Source: Stigmatella ashevillena (GTDB lineage Bacteria > Myxococcota > Myxococcia > Myxococcales > Myxococcaceae). Taken from it: 64,000 nt of DNA. The notes under the pieces were generated by a model. The model did no database searches. It was not told the origin of the DNA and saw only the letters and a list, made by a program, of their open reading frames with translations. Positions 7,740-17,091 of the stretch are shown here, piece after piece (positions within the stretch are counted from its first letter, which is position 1; each line of letters opens with the position of its first letter). The stretch spans positions 7,682,425-7,746,424 of the forward strand of contig NZ_JAQNDM010000002.1 in assembly GCF_028368975.1 (NCBI RefSeq), in the 5' to 3' direction. The translations under genes and the position numbers were made by a program.

Positions 7740-8861
7740 TCAGGGCGCGCGGGCAGGGGTGGAACGGCCGGAAGGCTCCAGCAACCATCCCCGCAGCTTC
7801 AGCCCAGGCTTCTCCACGGCCAGGTACGTTCCCCACGCCACGCCTACGGTCACCGCCAGGAAGAGCGCCAGGTCCAGCACCCAGAAGCCCAACGAGAAGT
7901 TCACCCGGTCGAAGGCCCGCACCACGAGCCCGTGCCACAGGTACGTCCCGTAGGACGTCACCGCCACCGTGTACACCGCCTTGCGCGCCCAGCCGGGCAG
8001 CCGCATCGCCTCCAGGCCCACCACGAGCAGGGCGAAGCCCACGCTCAACCCGGTGAACACCCACACCCGGGCATGGCCCAGGAGGGTGGGGCCACACAGC
8101 GTGAGCGTCACGGCCAGCACCCCGAGCCCCAGTGCCGCGCTCGCGGCCTTCCACTGGGCTGGCCACTGCCGCCAGCGGGGCGCCGTGCGGGCCAGGAACA
8201 CCCCGAGGGCCATCCCGTCCAGGTGCAGGTGGGTGGGCCATTGGAGCAAGGGGACCGCCTCCAGCACCGTCAGGCTCTCGGGCAGGGTGCGTGACACGAG
8301 CACCCGCCCCATCAGGCTCAGGGCCCCCGGCACCAGCCAGACCGCCGCGGGCCACCGTCTGCCGCCCAGCCCGAACGCCAGCACCGGCAGCACCAGGTAG
8401 AAGTGCTCTTCCACGCACAAGGACCAGCTCTGCACGAAGTCGGTCAGGGGGGTGTAGTTCTGGAGGAAGAGGGCGTAGTGCCAGCCCCCCCCGACGAAGG
8501 GGGCCCGGAAGACGAGGGGTTTGAGGAACGCGTAGGTTCCCAGCACCACGAAGTAGAGCGGCAGCGTGCGCGTCCAGCGCTTCACCCAGAACTCGCGCAG
8601 CAGCGCGCCCGTGGGGGCCTCCTGCCTCGCGGTGAAGACCTGGCGGCCGATGAGATAGCCCGAGAGCACGAAGAACAGGTCCACCCCCATCCACCCGAAG
8701 GTGAAGGCATGGCGCAGCGCCTCGGGCAGGGCATGGGTGACGCTCCCAGGGGCATGGAAGAGCAGCACCGGCAGGATGGCCAGCGCCCGGAGCAGGTCCA
8801 GCCCTTCTTGACGGGGCTCGAGCGCCGCCGGGACGGTGTGAGAGGGGGAGGCGAGGGACAT
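7740..8861 (-). CDS. Acyltransferase 3 family membrane protein (OafA/WecH-like)
   Basis: 373 residues with about ten hydrophobic segments. The N-terminus has the family pattern GLDLLRALAILPVLLFH (the R..A....V..FH motif), then FTFGWMGVDLFFVLSGYLIG and, near residue 145, WSLCVEEHFYLVLPVL. These define Acyl_transf_3 (PF01757), enzymes that O-acetylate surface sugars from cytoplasmic acetyl-CoA. It lies in the polysaccharide block but on the opposite strand, with 134 bases to the divergent GT4 gene that would hold both promoters. The target sugar is unknown. Confidence 0.9.
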   Translation of the reverse strand: MSLASPSHTVPAALEPRQEGLDLLRALAILPVLLFHAPGSVTHALPEALRHAFTFGWMGVDLFFVLSGYLIGRQVFTARQEAPTGALLREFWVKRWTRTLPLYFVVLGTYAFLKPLVFRAPFVGGGWHYALFLQNYTPLTDFVQSWSLCVEEHFYLVLPVLAFGLGGRRWPAAVWLVPGALSLMGRVLVSRTLPESLTVLEAVPLLQWPTHLHLDGMALGVFLARTAPRWRQWPAQWKAASAALGLGVLAVTLTLCGPTLLGHARVWVFTGLSVGFALLVVGLEAMRLPGWARKAVYTVAVTSYGTYLWHGLVVRAFDRVNFSLGFWVLDLALFLAVTVGVAWGTYLAVEKPGLKLRGWLLEPSGRSTPARAP

Positions 8862-8995
8862 GTCGGAGGCCCGGGGGCGAGGCCCAGTGTGGCCCGAACC
8901 TTCGTCTGCTCAAAGCCTCCCGGAGGCCGGTCCCTCGGTGGCCCGCCGCTCAGGCCGGGTGCCGGGTGCCTGCCCACCTCTGATATGGGGGCGGC

Positions 8996-10135
8996 GTGTC
9001 CCGCCTGCGCGTCCTCCTCGGCATCCATCACCCCCTCGACCCGAACCTGGGAGCCCCCGGCGTCACGTTGGCCCTGGGGCAGGCGCTCCAGGAGCTGGGC
9101 TGTGATGTCTCCTATTATGGATACGGTGAGGCCTTTCCGGGCGTCACCTCTCACTCGGCCTGGCACTCCGTCCGGTTTCCCTGGGCCTTGAGCGCATGGC
9201 TGGCCCGGCATGCCGGCCGTTTCGATGTGCTCGACATCACCACGGGAGACTGCTGGCCCTGGGCCCGCGTGGGGCGCCCGGGGGCGCGGCGCCGCCACGC
9301 CCTGGTGACGCGCAGCCATGGCCTGGAGCACGCCGTCTCGGAGCAGCTCCGCGTGGACGCACGCTCGGGCCAGGCTCGGCTGAGCTGGAAGTACCCGCTC
9401 TACCATGGCGGTTTCCGGCTCTGGGAGGTGCGCCAGTCCCTGCTGCTCGCCGACCACGCCGTGCTCCTCAACCCCATGGACCGCGACTTCGCCCGCGATC
9501 GGCTGGGCGTGCCGGGAGGGCAGCTCTCCGTCATCCCCCATGGGTTGTCCGAGCCCTTCCTCGCGCGCCCTGCCCCCGAGCCCTTCGAAGGGCCCCTGCG
9601 CGTCGCCTTCGTGGGCAGTTGGATTCAGCGCAAGGGCCGCGAGGAACTCGTGGCCGTGGCCAGCGCGTTGCGCACCCAGGAAGTCCCGTTCTCTCTGGGA
9701 TTGCTGGGCACGGGCACCCCGGAAGGGGAGGTCCGGCAGGCCTTTTCGGCGGAAGTGCGTGCCCAGGTCCACGTGGTGCCGCGCTACCGCAACGAGGAGC
9801 TTCCCGGGTTGCTCCGCGGGTATGAAGTCCTGCTCTTTCCCAGCCATGCGGAGGGCTATGGCATGGCGCTCGTCGAGGCCATGGCCTGTGGGCTTGCGCC
9901 CGTGACGACCCCGGTGGGCGTCGCCCCCGAGGTTGTTCAGGAGGGGCAGACGGGCAGGCTGCTCCCAGTGGGCGATGTGCCAGGCCTGACGCAGGCGGTA
10001 CGCGCCCTGGCCGAGGATCGCCTCCGCCTTATGGACTTGCGGCGAGCCGCTCAGCAGGCAGTGAAAGGTATGACGTGGAAGCAGGCGGGCGCACGCACAC
10101 TGCGCATGTATGAGTCAATTCTTGCCGTGAATTGA
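8996..10135 (+). CDS. Family 4 glycosyltransferase
   Basis: 379 residues with the GT-B architecture. The N-terminal acceptor domain starts at GTG 8996 with RLRVLLGIHHPLDPNLGAPG. The C-terminal donor domain starts near 190 with LRVAFVGSWIQRKGREEL, and the GT4 signature is FPSHAEGYGMALVEAMACG (E..G....EA.A.G) near residue 285. It probably transfers a sugar from a nucleotide donor with retention of configuration. The nearby ATG at 8985 is out of frame, so GTG is the likely start. A phosphosugar transferase gene follows after 94 bases. Confidence 0.88.
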   Translation: MSRLRVLLGIHHPLDPNLGAPGVTLALGQALQELGCDVSYYGYGEAFPGVTSHSAWHSVRFPWALSAWLARHAGRFDVLDITTGDCWPWARVGRPGARRRHALVTRSHGLEHAVSEQLRVDARSGQARLSWKYPLYHGGFRLWEVRQSLLLADHAVLLNPMDRDFARDRLGVPGGQLSVIPHGLSEPFLARPAPEPFEGPLRVAFVGSWIQRKGREELVAVASALRTQEVPFSLGLLGTGTPEGEVRQAFSAEVRAQVHVVPRYRNEELPGLLRGYEVLLFPSHAEGYGMALVEAMACGLAPVTTPVGVAPEVVQEGQTGRLLPVGDVPGLTQAVRALAEDRLRLMDLRRAAQQAVKGMTWKQAGARTLRMYESILAVN

Positions 10136-10229
10136 AAATAAAGCAGCTTGCCTGTACAGCGGCTGGGGGAGTTTCGAAGGCGACATTGACGCGTTTCGTT
10201 AAACGCGGCAACGATGGCCCGGTCTCCGA

Positions 10230-11717
10230 ATGATCACTTTTCTCGTCACTTTCCTGGTTGCACTGACGGTTTGCCTGGGACTCACGCTGGTCGTCCGCAA
10301 CAGGGCGTTGGCGTGGGGTTGGGTGGACCAGGCGAATTCGAGCCGCAAGGTTCACATCCGTCCCATTCCGCGGCTGGGAGGGGTGGCCATCGTGGCGGGC
10401 TTCTTCGCCCCGCTGTGTGCGCTGTTCCTGGTGGACTCGGGGGTGGGGCTGCTCTTCCAGTCCTACCGCGAGCTGCTCTGGGGCCTGTTCGGCGGGGGCG
10501 CGGTGATTGCGCTGCTCGGGCTGTATGACGACCTGAAGGGCGCCAATGCCCGGCTCAAGTTCGCCGTGCAGTTCGCGGTGGCCATTGGGCTGTACCGGCT
10601 GGGCTTTCGCGTGGAGCTGATCGCCAATCCGTTCGGCCCGGAGCTCTCCCTGGGGGTGTTGAGCCTGCCCTTCACCGTGCTGTGGGTCGTGGGCGTCATC
10701 AATGCCATCAACCTCATCGACGGGCTGGATGGCCTGGCGGGGGGCGTCGCCTTCTTTGGCGTGAGCACCAACTTCATCCTCTCGCTGGTGCGTGGGGACG
10801 TCGTCATGTGTCTGCTCATGGCCGCGCTGGCCGGAGCCATCCTGGGCTTCCTCGTCTTCAACTTCAATCCGGCCTCCATCTTCATGGGAGACACCGGCAG
10901 CATGTTCCTGGGCTTCGTGCTCGCCGCGGTCTCCCTCAAGACGTCCACCAAGAGCGGCACCGCGGTCGCCATGCTCGTGCCCATCATGGCGCTGGGGCTG
11001 CCCATCATGGACACGTTGATCGCCATGGTGCGCCGCACGCTGCTGGGTCGGCCCATGTTCAGTGCCGACAAGGAGCACATCCACCACCGGCTCATGAGCC
11101 GGATGGTGCTCAGCCACCGCTCCGCCGTGCTCGTGCTGTATGGCGTGTGTGGCCTGTTCATGCTCACCGCCCTGGGGCTCAACTTCGCTAACAGCGCCCA
11201 GAGCGCCCTGCTCCTCGTCGGCATGGGCATCGTCATCGTCGTGCTCATGCGCAAGCTGGGGTACCTGGACCTGCGCCGGGCCAGCGCGGTGGGGCAGACG
11301 CGGCGCAAGAACATCCGTCTGCACTCGCTGGTGAAGGACGTCACCCGGGCGTCGCGCCGGGCCGGCTCCTTGCAAGAGTTGTGGGGCGTCCTCCGTCCGC
11401 TCGCCGAGGTGCTGAATGCCTCCCGCCTGGAGCTGCGCTTCCAGCACCGCTGGGGCCCTGGGCTCTCCGAGGGCGTCGTCTTCGAGACGGAGCGCCCGGC
11501 GGGTTCCGCCGTGCCCTTGGACATGCGCATCGCGGTGAAGGACGACGATGTGCAGGTCGGGTGGCTGCGGCTCTCCTGGAAGGATGGGCGCGCCGAGGTC
11601 AACCGGGATGAGGAACTGGCGCTGGAGCTGGTGGCCGATGCGGTGGCCGAGCGGGCCCATCAGTTGATGGCCCTCGAAGAGGCCGAGCCCGGCCGCGTCG
11701 TCTCGCTCGGGCGGTAA
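10230..11717 (+). CDS. WecA/MraY-type undecaprenyl-phosphate sugar-1-phosphate transferase with a C-terminal cytoplasmic extension
   Basis: 495 residues. The first about 350 form a multi-span membrane core of the glycosyl transferase family 4 (PF00953) with its key motifs: KVHIRPIPRLGG, YDDLKG (D100, D101), NAINLIDGLDGLAGG, FNPASIFMGDTGSMFLGF and the substrate-specificity HIHHRL of the WecA type. It would link a sugar-1-phosphate, often GlcNAc-1-P, to undecaprenyl phosphate and so start the repeat unit made by this locus. The last about 140 residues are soluble, with a GAF-like look (SLQELWGVLRPLAEVLNASR and later WLRLSW), absent from standard WecA. The next gene starts six bases after the stop. 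Confidence 0.9.
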   Translation: MITFLVTFLVALTVCLGLTLVVRNRALAWGWVDQANSSRKVHIRPIPRLGGVAIVAGFFAPLCALFLVDSGVGLLFQSYRELLWGLFGGGAVIALLGLYDDLKGANARLKFAVQFAVAIGLYRLGFRVELIANPFGPELSLGVLSLPFTVLWVVGVINAINLIDGLDGLAGGVAFFGVSTNFILSLVRGDVVMCLLMAALAGAILGFLVFNFNPASIFMGDTGSMFLGFVLAAVSLKTSTKSGTAVAMLVPIMALGLPIMDTLIAMVRRTLLGRPMFSADKEHIHHRLMSRMVLSHRSAVLVLYGVCGLFMLTALGLNFANSAQSALLLVGMGIVIVVLMRKLGYLDLRRASAVGQTRRKNIRLHSLVKDVTRASRRAGSLQELWGVLRPLAEVLNASRLELRFQHRWGPGLSEGVVFETERPAGSAVPLDMRIAVKDDDVQVGWLRLSWKDGRAEVNRDEELALELVADAVAERAHQLMALEEAEPGRVVSLGR

Positions 11718-11722
11718 GGCCG

Positions 11723-12751
11723 GTGGGAGCGCGGGCGTTCCTGACGCTGCTCCGTGCCTGGCCCGAAGCGCCCAGCGGTCCCCTCTCGGGAGATGCCGAG
11801 GCCCTGGTGCGGGCCGCCGCCCGGCATGGGCTGGCGGGCTTCACCGAGCATGCCCTGGCGCAAGCGGGGTGGAGGTTGCCGGAGGCTTCACGCGACACCC
11901 TGCGCCGGGAGGCTCGCAGCAGCGCGGCGCGGGCCATCCGCGTGCACGCGCTCCTGCTGCGCAGCCTGGAGGCGCTCGGGGCGGAGGGCGTGGTGCCCGT
12001 GCTGCTCAAGGGCTACGGCCTGGCCCGGAGGCTCTACCCGGAGCCGTTTCACCGGGCCACCACCGACGTGGACCTGCTCGTGGCCCCCGCTCAGGTGGCA
12101 GCAGCCGCGCGGGCCCTGGAGGGACTGGGGCTCGTGCCCGTGGCGGAGCCGCCCGGCCATGGCGGAGAGCACGCGCACCACCGTGCGTTTCACGGCCCCG
12201 CGGGGCTGGTGGAGCTGCACTTCCGGGCGCTCGCGAGTGGGGGGCAGGCCCTGGAGGCGGAGCCGCTGCTGGCCCACGCCCGGGAGTTCGAGCTCGAGGG
12301 CCATCGTGTGCGGTACCTGCGCGTGGAGGAGGAGCTGGTCTACCTGGCCCTGCACGCGAGCAACCACCTGCTCCAGCGCCTCACTTGGTTGATGGACCTG
12401 AAGTTGCTCCTGCGGGCGAACCCAGGGCTGAGCTGGCGCCGGGTGGTGGAGGTGGCACAAGGGACGGCTTTCCCCCACCTGGCGTGGTACGCGCTGGAGG
12501 CCACGCACAGGTTGCTGGGGCTGGCCGTGCCGGAGGAAGTTCTCTCGGCGCTGGCCCCGCGGCGCTGGCAGCAGGGGCTGGCCGGGCGGTTTTTCTCCGA
12601 GGAACGGCTGCTGAGCGCGCGGCTCGCGGCGCACAAGGCGGAGTGGCTCCTGGCGAAGCTGCTGCTCGCGCCCCGGGTCAGGCCCCTGGCGCGCTACGTG
12701 CTGTGGCGGCTGGGGGAAACGCTCCCTTGGAAGAGACCCTCTCCTCATTAG
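11723..12751 (+). CDS. Nucleotidyltransferase family protein (PF14907-like)
   Basis: 342 residues from GTG 11723. The motif series VPVLLKGYGLA, then RATTDVDLLV (residues about 90-117), matches the minimal nucleotidyltransferases of PF14907, where LKG and the DxD metal site are the active centre. Next come HHRAFHGPAGLVELHF and an alpha-helical C-terminal half. These proteins are common in polysaccharide and natural-product loci, but their substrates are not established. It follows the initiating phosphosugar transferase by six bases, so it is probably in the same transcript. It ends at a hairpin shared with the convergent lipoprotein gene. Confidence 0.8.
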   Translation: MGARAFLTLLRAWPEAPSGPLSGDAEALVRAAARHGLAGFTEHALAQAGWRLPEASRDTLRREARSSAARAIRVHALLLRSLEALGAEGVVPVLLKGYGLARRLYPEPFHRATTDVDLLVAPAQVAAAARALEGLGLVPVAEPPGHGGEHAHHRAFHGPAGLVELHFRALASGGQALEAEPLLAHAREFELEGHRVRYLRVEEELVYLALHASNHLLQRLTWLMDLKLLLRANPGLSWRRVVEVAQGTAFPHLAWYALEATHRLLGLAVPEEVLSALAPRRWQQGLAGRFFSEERLLSARLAAHKAEWLLAKLLLAPRVRPLARYVLWRLGETLPWKRPSPH

Positions 12752-12853
12752 AGAGATGGAAGAGAGATGGAGGAAAAACAAGCCCCTTGGAAATGGATTT
12801 GGAAGCTCGATCTCGCGCCTCACCTGACCGGCGAAGAGCCAGAGACGGCGCCG

Positions 12854-12888
12854 AAGGGCCTCCCTCCTGTCAGGCGAGGAAGGCCCTT
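12854..12888. terminator. Hairpin between convergent genes, likely bidirectional terminator
   Basis: AAGGGCCT at 12854-12861 pairs perfectly with AGGCCCTT at 12881-12888, with partial pairing continuing inward, and a short run of T follows on the plus strand. It lies between the ends of a plus-strand gene (12751) and a minus-strand gene (12905). Confidence 0.55.
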
Positions 12889-12904
12889 TCCCTGAGGACA
12901 AGGG

Positions 12905-15817
12905 CTACGGCTGGGCGGTCCGTTGCGCGCGGGCGCTCTGGGCCTGGAGGCTCGCCCCCTTCTTCTTGTTGACCACCGTCACCGTGCGCGTCACCTGGGC
13001 GGTGAAGGGCACGGGGGTGGCGGAGTCCTGGACGGTGTACGTCAAGGGATAGGTCCCCGGGACGTCGGTGTTCAGCGTGCCTGTGCGGACGATGGCCTGG
13101 CTCAGGTTGCCGTAGCAGTTGTCGGTCGCGGACGCCCCAGGATCGCTGAAGCCCGCGCCGGCGGTGATCGTCACGTCCGCGGAGCCGTTGAGTGTCAGGA
13201 CGGGAGAGAGGGTGTCCTTCACCACCACGGTGCGGGTGACCTCCGCGGAATGCCACCAGCTGTCGGAGACCTGGTACTTCACCGAGTAGGTGCCCTCGGC
13301 CGAGGTGTTCGGGCCCGGACCGTGGTCATCGGGATCATCCTTGCCCGGGATTCCGTCGCCATCATCGTCTCCGGAGTTGAACTTGAGGACGGGAAGCGTT
13401 CCCTCGCATTCGTCGGTGGCGGTGGCGCCTGGGTCCACATAGGGGCTCGTGCCGCACTCCAGCACCATGTGCTCCTCGCCCAGCAGCGTCAGCGCGGGCA
13501 GGGTCTCATCTTCGATTTTCACGATGCGGACGTCGGAGGTGGTCTTGTTGCCGGCATCGTCCGTCACGCTGTAGGTGACTTCGGAGTTGGGCTTCTTGGA
13601 ATGGAAGCCATGCACCTGGATGCGCGAGGTGAGATCTCCCACGCAGGCATCCGAGGCCGTCACGTCCTGGGGCAGTTCGTCGCCGCAGTTCAGCACCAGG
13701 AACGAGGGGCCCGTCAGCTTCAGCTCAGGACGGGTGACATCCTCCACGTTCAGGGCCGCGGTGCAGACGGCGTTGGACAGTCCGTCCGAGACGGTCAGGG
13801 TGATGGTGTGCGAGCCGGGGCTGAACACCCCCGTCGCGGGGCTGTGGTTCCGGGTCAGCGGCTGGGGATAATCGTCCGGATCGTAGCTGCCGTTGTCCAC
13901 CGGCGCGCTCGCGGCGCTGTAGGTGGCCTTGCACGTCCGCGCATCGGCGTTCAGCGTGACGTTCTTGCACACCGCCACCGGCGCCAGGTTGTCATCGCCG
14001 CACCGCAGCCTCAGGTCCTTGGACAGGCTGTTGTTGTCCTCATGGCACTCCACCATCGTTCCTTCGTTGGCGCCGTTGTCATCCACCCGGGCGAAGTACG
14101 GCTGGGTCTGGGAAGTGGCCTGCGTCCCCAGCCCGACCTCCACGCTCGCGCCCGCGGGCAGGGGGTTCTCCAGTGCGGTCACGCCCAGCAGGGTGCCGCC
14201 CGTGGAGGGCGCTCCCTGATAGAAGGCGATGGGCACTCCCGCCGGGGCGCTCGCATCTCCCTGGTTGAGCACCGTGGCGACGATGCGGGGCGGCGCCCCG
14301 GACACATCACAGCCCAGGGCGAGCGCCGTGAGGGTGAGGTCCGGAATCGCGAAGGGGTTCACGCCATTGCCCTGCGTGTTGGCGCGGAAGGTGTTGAGGC
14401 CCTTGGAGAGCCAGTTGGTGGCAGGGTGGGTCGGCAGGGTGCCGTCGCTGTTCACCTGGGTGACGGCGTAGGCGTGCTGGTTCCAGATGCGGCGCGTGTT
14501 CACCCAGGCGCCGGTCTTCTCCCGGTACACGCGGATGCCCGCCACGCCCGACACGGTGGCGTTGTTGGAGGGCACGACGAGCTCCGCGTGGTTGTCGCCG
14601 TCCACATCCACGGTGATCGCGTTCTCGAAGGCGATGGCGGAGCTGTGCGTCAGCGACACGCGCACCGCGCCGCTCTCTCCGTTGTAGATGCGCAGCCGCG
14701 TCTGATCCGCGGAGACAATCTCCGTCTTGCCGTCCCCGTCGAAGTCGAACGCCGAAGAGCTGGCGGCCCCCGAGTTGGAGCCCTGGATGGGGCTGGTCCA
14801 CTTCACGGTGCCGTCCGTCTCGAGCACCGTGTAGCGGGCGCTGCCCGCCACGCCAATCTCGGGTTGCCCGTCGTGGTCGACGTCCGCGATGGTGGGCGCG
14901 CCCCCGGCGCCGCCGCCTTGCAGGCTCACCCGCCACTTGGGCGTACAGTCACTGTCCATCAGCGCCACGACACCGCCCGAGACGATGACCACCTCGCCGG
15001 CGGGGTCGGCATCGAAGTTGCCCACGCCCGCCAGCCCCTGGCCCATCTCCGGGTGGGTGCACCGCAGCGAGCCATCGTGCTCGTAGATGGCGCGGCCGTT
15101 GATGACCTCCTGGAGGCCATCCCCGTCCAGGTCCGCCGCGAACGAGATGGGGCCGAAGGAGCTGGGGCCTCCCGTGCCATCACCCCCCACCCACTTCAGG
15201 GTGCCATTGGCGGTGAACACGTGGTTGCCGTTGAGGATCTCCACGCTCCCGTCGCCGTCCAGGTCCGCCAAGGACGGGCCTCCCCAGGAGTTGGTGGAGA
15301 CCGTGGTGCGGAACTTGAAAGTGCCGTCGTGCTCGAAGCAGATGACGCCGGTGCCGTCCTCGGGCACGGTGCACAGCTCCACCTTCCCATCCTGGTCGAT
15401 GTCGCCCGCGGCAATCTGGGCCGAGCCCCGGACCCGGTGGGAGGCATTCGTCACCGTCCACAGCTCCGTCCCCGTGGCCCCATTCAGGGCGCGCAGCACG
15501 CCGTTGGTCTGGGCGTTGCTGCCGGTGAAGGAGCTGAAGACGACGTCCGGGGTGCCATCCTGGTTCACATCCACCACCACCGGGGTGGACATCACCTGCC
15601 GGGAATCCGGCAGGGTGGTGCTGCCCGTCCACTCCCACTTCAATTCGGTCTGAAAGCTGGGGGCGGTGGGCGGAAGGAGGACGCACTGCTCTTGAAGCGC
15701 CGCACGCTGCTGTCCCTCCGCCTCCAGTGGAAGGAGAGGGGGGGCGGTTTCAGACCCGCAGGCGACCAAAGCCAGGGTCGTTACGACACCGATACGCTCA
15801 CTTAAGACTCGAATCAC
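12905..15817 (-). CDS. Large lipoprotein with FG-GAP/VCBS propeller repeats and C-terminal HYR/DUF5011-like Ig modules
   Basis: 970 residues from GTG 15817, preceded by GGGAG. A lipoprotein signal ends in LALVAC (Cys20). Residues about 60-430 contain repeated Ca-binding-like FG-GAP/VCBS stretches such as VVVDVNQDGTPDVVF, IAAGDIDQDGKVEL and LADLDGDGSVEI, forming a probable seven-bladed beta-propeller. Residues about 500-600 look like a CARDB-type domain. The C-terminal third holds one HYR-like module and three Ig-like modules, two with the C-Y-x-DPGA-x-A-x-D pattern (YVDPGATATDECEG, FSDPGASATDNCYG). These C-terminal modules resemble those of the two giant lipoproteins at 49-63 kb. It is probably an outer-membrane surface protein. 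It lies inside the polysaccharide block, but its role there is unknown. Confidence 0.85.
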   Translation of the reverse strand: MIRVLSERIGVVTTLALVACGSETAPPLLPLEAEGQQRAALQEQCVLLPPTAPSFQTELKWEWTGSTTLPDSRQVMSTPVVVDVNQDGTPDVVFSSFTGSNAQTNGVLRALNGATGTELWTVTNASHRVRGSAQIAAGDIDQDGKVELCTVPEDGTGVICFEHDGTFKFRTTVSTNSWGGPSLADLDGDGSVEILNGNHVFTANGTLKWVGGDGTGGPSSFGPISFAADLDGDGLQEVINGRAIYEHDGSLRCTHPEMGQGLAGVGNFDADPAGEVVIVSGGVVALMDSDCTPKWRVSLQGGGAGGAPTIADVDHDGQPEIGVAGSARYTVLETDGTVKWTSPIQGSNSGAASSSAFDFDGDGKTEIVSADQTRLRIYNGESGAVRVSLTHSSAIAFENAITVDVDGDNHAELVVPSNNATVSGVAGIRVYREKTGAWVNTRRIWNQHAYAVTQVNSDGTLPTHPATNWLSKGLNTFRANTQGNGVNPFAIPDLTLTALALGCDVSGAPPRIVATVLNQGDASAPAGVPIAFYQGAPSTGGTLLGVTALENPLPAGASVEVGLGTQATSQTQPYFARVDDNGANEGTMVECHEDNNSLSKDLRLRCGDDNLAPVAVCKNVTLNADARTCKATYSAASAPVDNGSYDPDDYPQPLTRNHSPATGVFSPGSHTITLTVSDGLSNAVCTAALNVEDVTRPELKLTGPSFLVLNCGDELPQDVTASDACVGDLTSRIQVHGFHSKKPNSEVTYSVTDDAGNKTTSDVRIVKIEDETLPALTLLGEEHMVLECGTSPYVDPGATATDECEGTLPVLKFNSGDDDGDGIPGKDDPDDHGPGPNTSAEGTYSVKYQVSDSWWHSAEVTRTVVVKDTLSPVLTLNGSADVTITAGAGFSDPGASATDNCYGNLSQAIVRTGTLNTDVPGTYPLTYTVQDSATPVPFTAQVTRTVTVVNKKKGASLQAQSARAQRTAQP

Positions 15818-16016
15818 GAGGGACTCCCGGTAATTTTTTCAGCCCCGTGCGGGCGGCAGTTCCAAGAGCTACGATTTTTTACGGTTTCCGCGCAATTATA
15901 TATTTCCACGGTAAGCAAAGCGTCATAAATGAAGCGTTCAAATTTCCGACTTCCTGCGTCGAGGTGGGATCGGGTGGGTTGATTCCCATGCGAGGGGCTC
16001 CTAAAGGTGCGCCTCG
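15818..16016. promoter_or_regulatory. AT-rich divergent promoter region
   Basis: The 199 bases between two divergent genes include a distinctly A/T-rich stretch (about 15870-15950, with ATTATATATTT) that stands out in this high-GC window. It should contain promoters for both the lipoprotein gene and the gene starting at 16017. I could not fix clear -35/-10 pairs. Confidence 0.45.
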
Positions 16017-16988
16017 ATGGCGCCCAGCCTGCTCGACATGTTCCGGAACCTGACCTCCTTCGAGCCGCAGCGTGGCTCGCTTCGCGGTGCACCGTGGGAG
16101 GGCTTCGTGGATTGGGCCATCGCGCAGGGACTGGCGCCCCTGGCGGCCTACAACTTGGAGTATCGGCTCGGGGGCGCGGACGCACCGGAATGGGCACGGG
16201 ACCGGTTGCTTTCGGTCTACCAAGGCACCGTCAACGACAACGTGATGAGGCTGGTCTACTTCAAGCGGCTGGTGAGCGCGCTGGAGGGACGCAAGATGCT
16301 GCTGCTCGGAGGGGTGGCTTTCGCCGACTCACTCTATCCACACGGTGGTTTTCGCCCGGTGTTGGAGATCCACATCCTTCTGCGGCGGTTGGATGTGGAG
16401 GGCTTCTCGGGCTTCCTGGCGCAGCAGGAGTTCCGGCCCGAGCCCGAGGAGGAGAACCTCGGCGCGACCCGGGTGCTGTCGGATGGGCGCACCCTCATCG
16501 CGCTCTTCTCGGATGTGTTGGGGCCCGAGCGGCGCGAGGAGCTCAAGGGCGTCTTCGAGCGGGCGCACCCCCAGAAGCTCTATGGCCCGTCCATCTTCCG
16601 GCCGGACCTGGAGGACGCGGTGCTGCTCTTGTGCCTGGAGCAGGCGCGCCAGGGGTATCAGATGCCGTGGCTGTCCTTCGTGGACCTGCGGGAGTTGGTG
16701 ACGGGGGCCTCCTGGATGGAGGGGCCCTATTCGCGGCCGTTGAACGGGGAGGTGCTGAAGGAGCGCGCCCGGGCGTGGCGGCTGGAGCGGGCGCTCTACG
16801 CCTCGCTGTCGATCCTCGCGCGGCTCTACCCCCAGACGGCGCAGGCGGTGGAGGCCGCCTTGCCGCCGCTGCGCCGGGCCACGCGCGAGCTGTTGAACCG
16901 GCTGGTGGTGGAGCCCTCGAGCGTGGCGGGCCGCCGCGAGGCACTCCGGGGCACCGACCGACTCCGTCGCCTGTTGACCGGGCAGTGA
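16017..16988 (+). CDS. Degenerate nucleotidyltransferase-family protein
   Basis: 323 residues, soluble and alpha/beta. The layout matches the nucleotidyltransferase encoded at 11723-12751. The position of VLLKGYGLARRLYP is taken here by MLLLGGVAFADSLYP, and the metal-binding TDVDLLV by VLEIHILL. The lysine and both acidic residues are therefore replaced, so catalysis is unlikely. The helical C-terminal half with LEDAVLLLCLEQAR and WLSFVDLREL is kept. It may be a structural or regulatory partner of the active paralogue. ATG 16017 is the only plausible start. The gene precedes ugd by about 100 bases. Family membership is inferred from this motif comparison. Confidence 0.6.
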   Translation: MAPSLLDMFRNLTSFEPQRGSLRGAPWEGFVDWAIAQGLAPLAAYNLEYRLGGADAPEWARDRLLSVYQGTVNDNVMRLVYFKRLVSALEGRKMLLLGGVAFADSLYPHGGFRPVLEIHILLRRLDVEGFSGFLAQQEFRPEPEEENLGATRVLSDGRTLIALFSDVLGPERREELKGVFERAHPQKLYGPSIFRPDLEDAVLLLCLEQARQGYQMPWLSFVDLRELVTGASWMEGPYSRPLNGEVLKERARAWRLERALYASLSILARLYPQTAQAVEAALPPLRRATRELLNRLVVEPSSVAGRREALRGTDRLRRLLTGQ

Positions 16989-17091
16989 GCCCGCTCGCCC
17001 GCTGGAAGGGGATGCCCGGCGGGCGGAGACTTTCCTGATCCGCCACTCCCGCGTATGAGTCGTGACGCGCCCTGGGCGCCAGGAGGGTGTC

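Noticed and set aside
12923-15805. A long open frame of 960 codons on the plus strand
   Set aside because: It is the exact antisense of the FG-GAP/Ig-like lipoprotein gene. Its translation is rich in Gly, Arg, His and Val without domain patterns, as expected from the GC-skewed third positions of the real gene.
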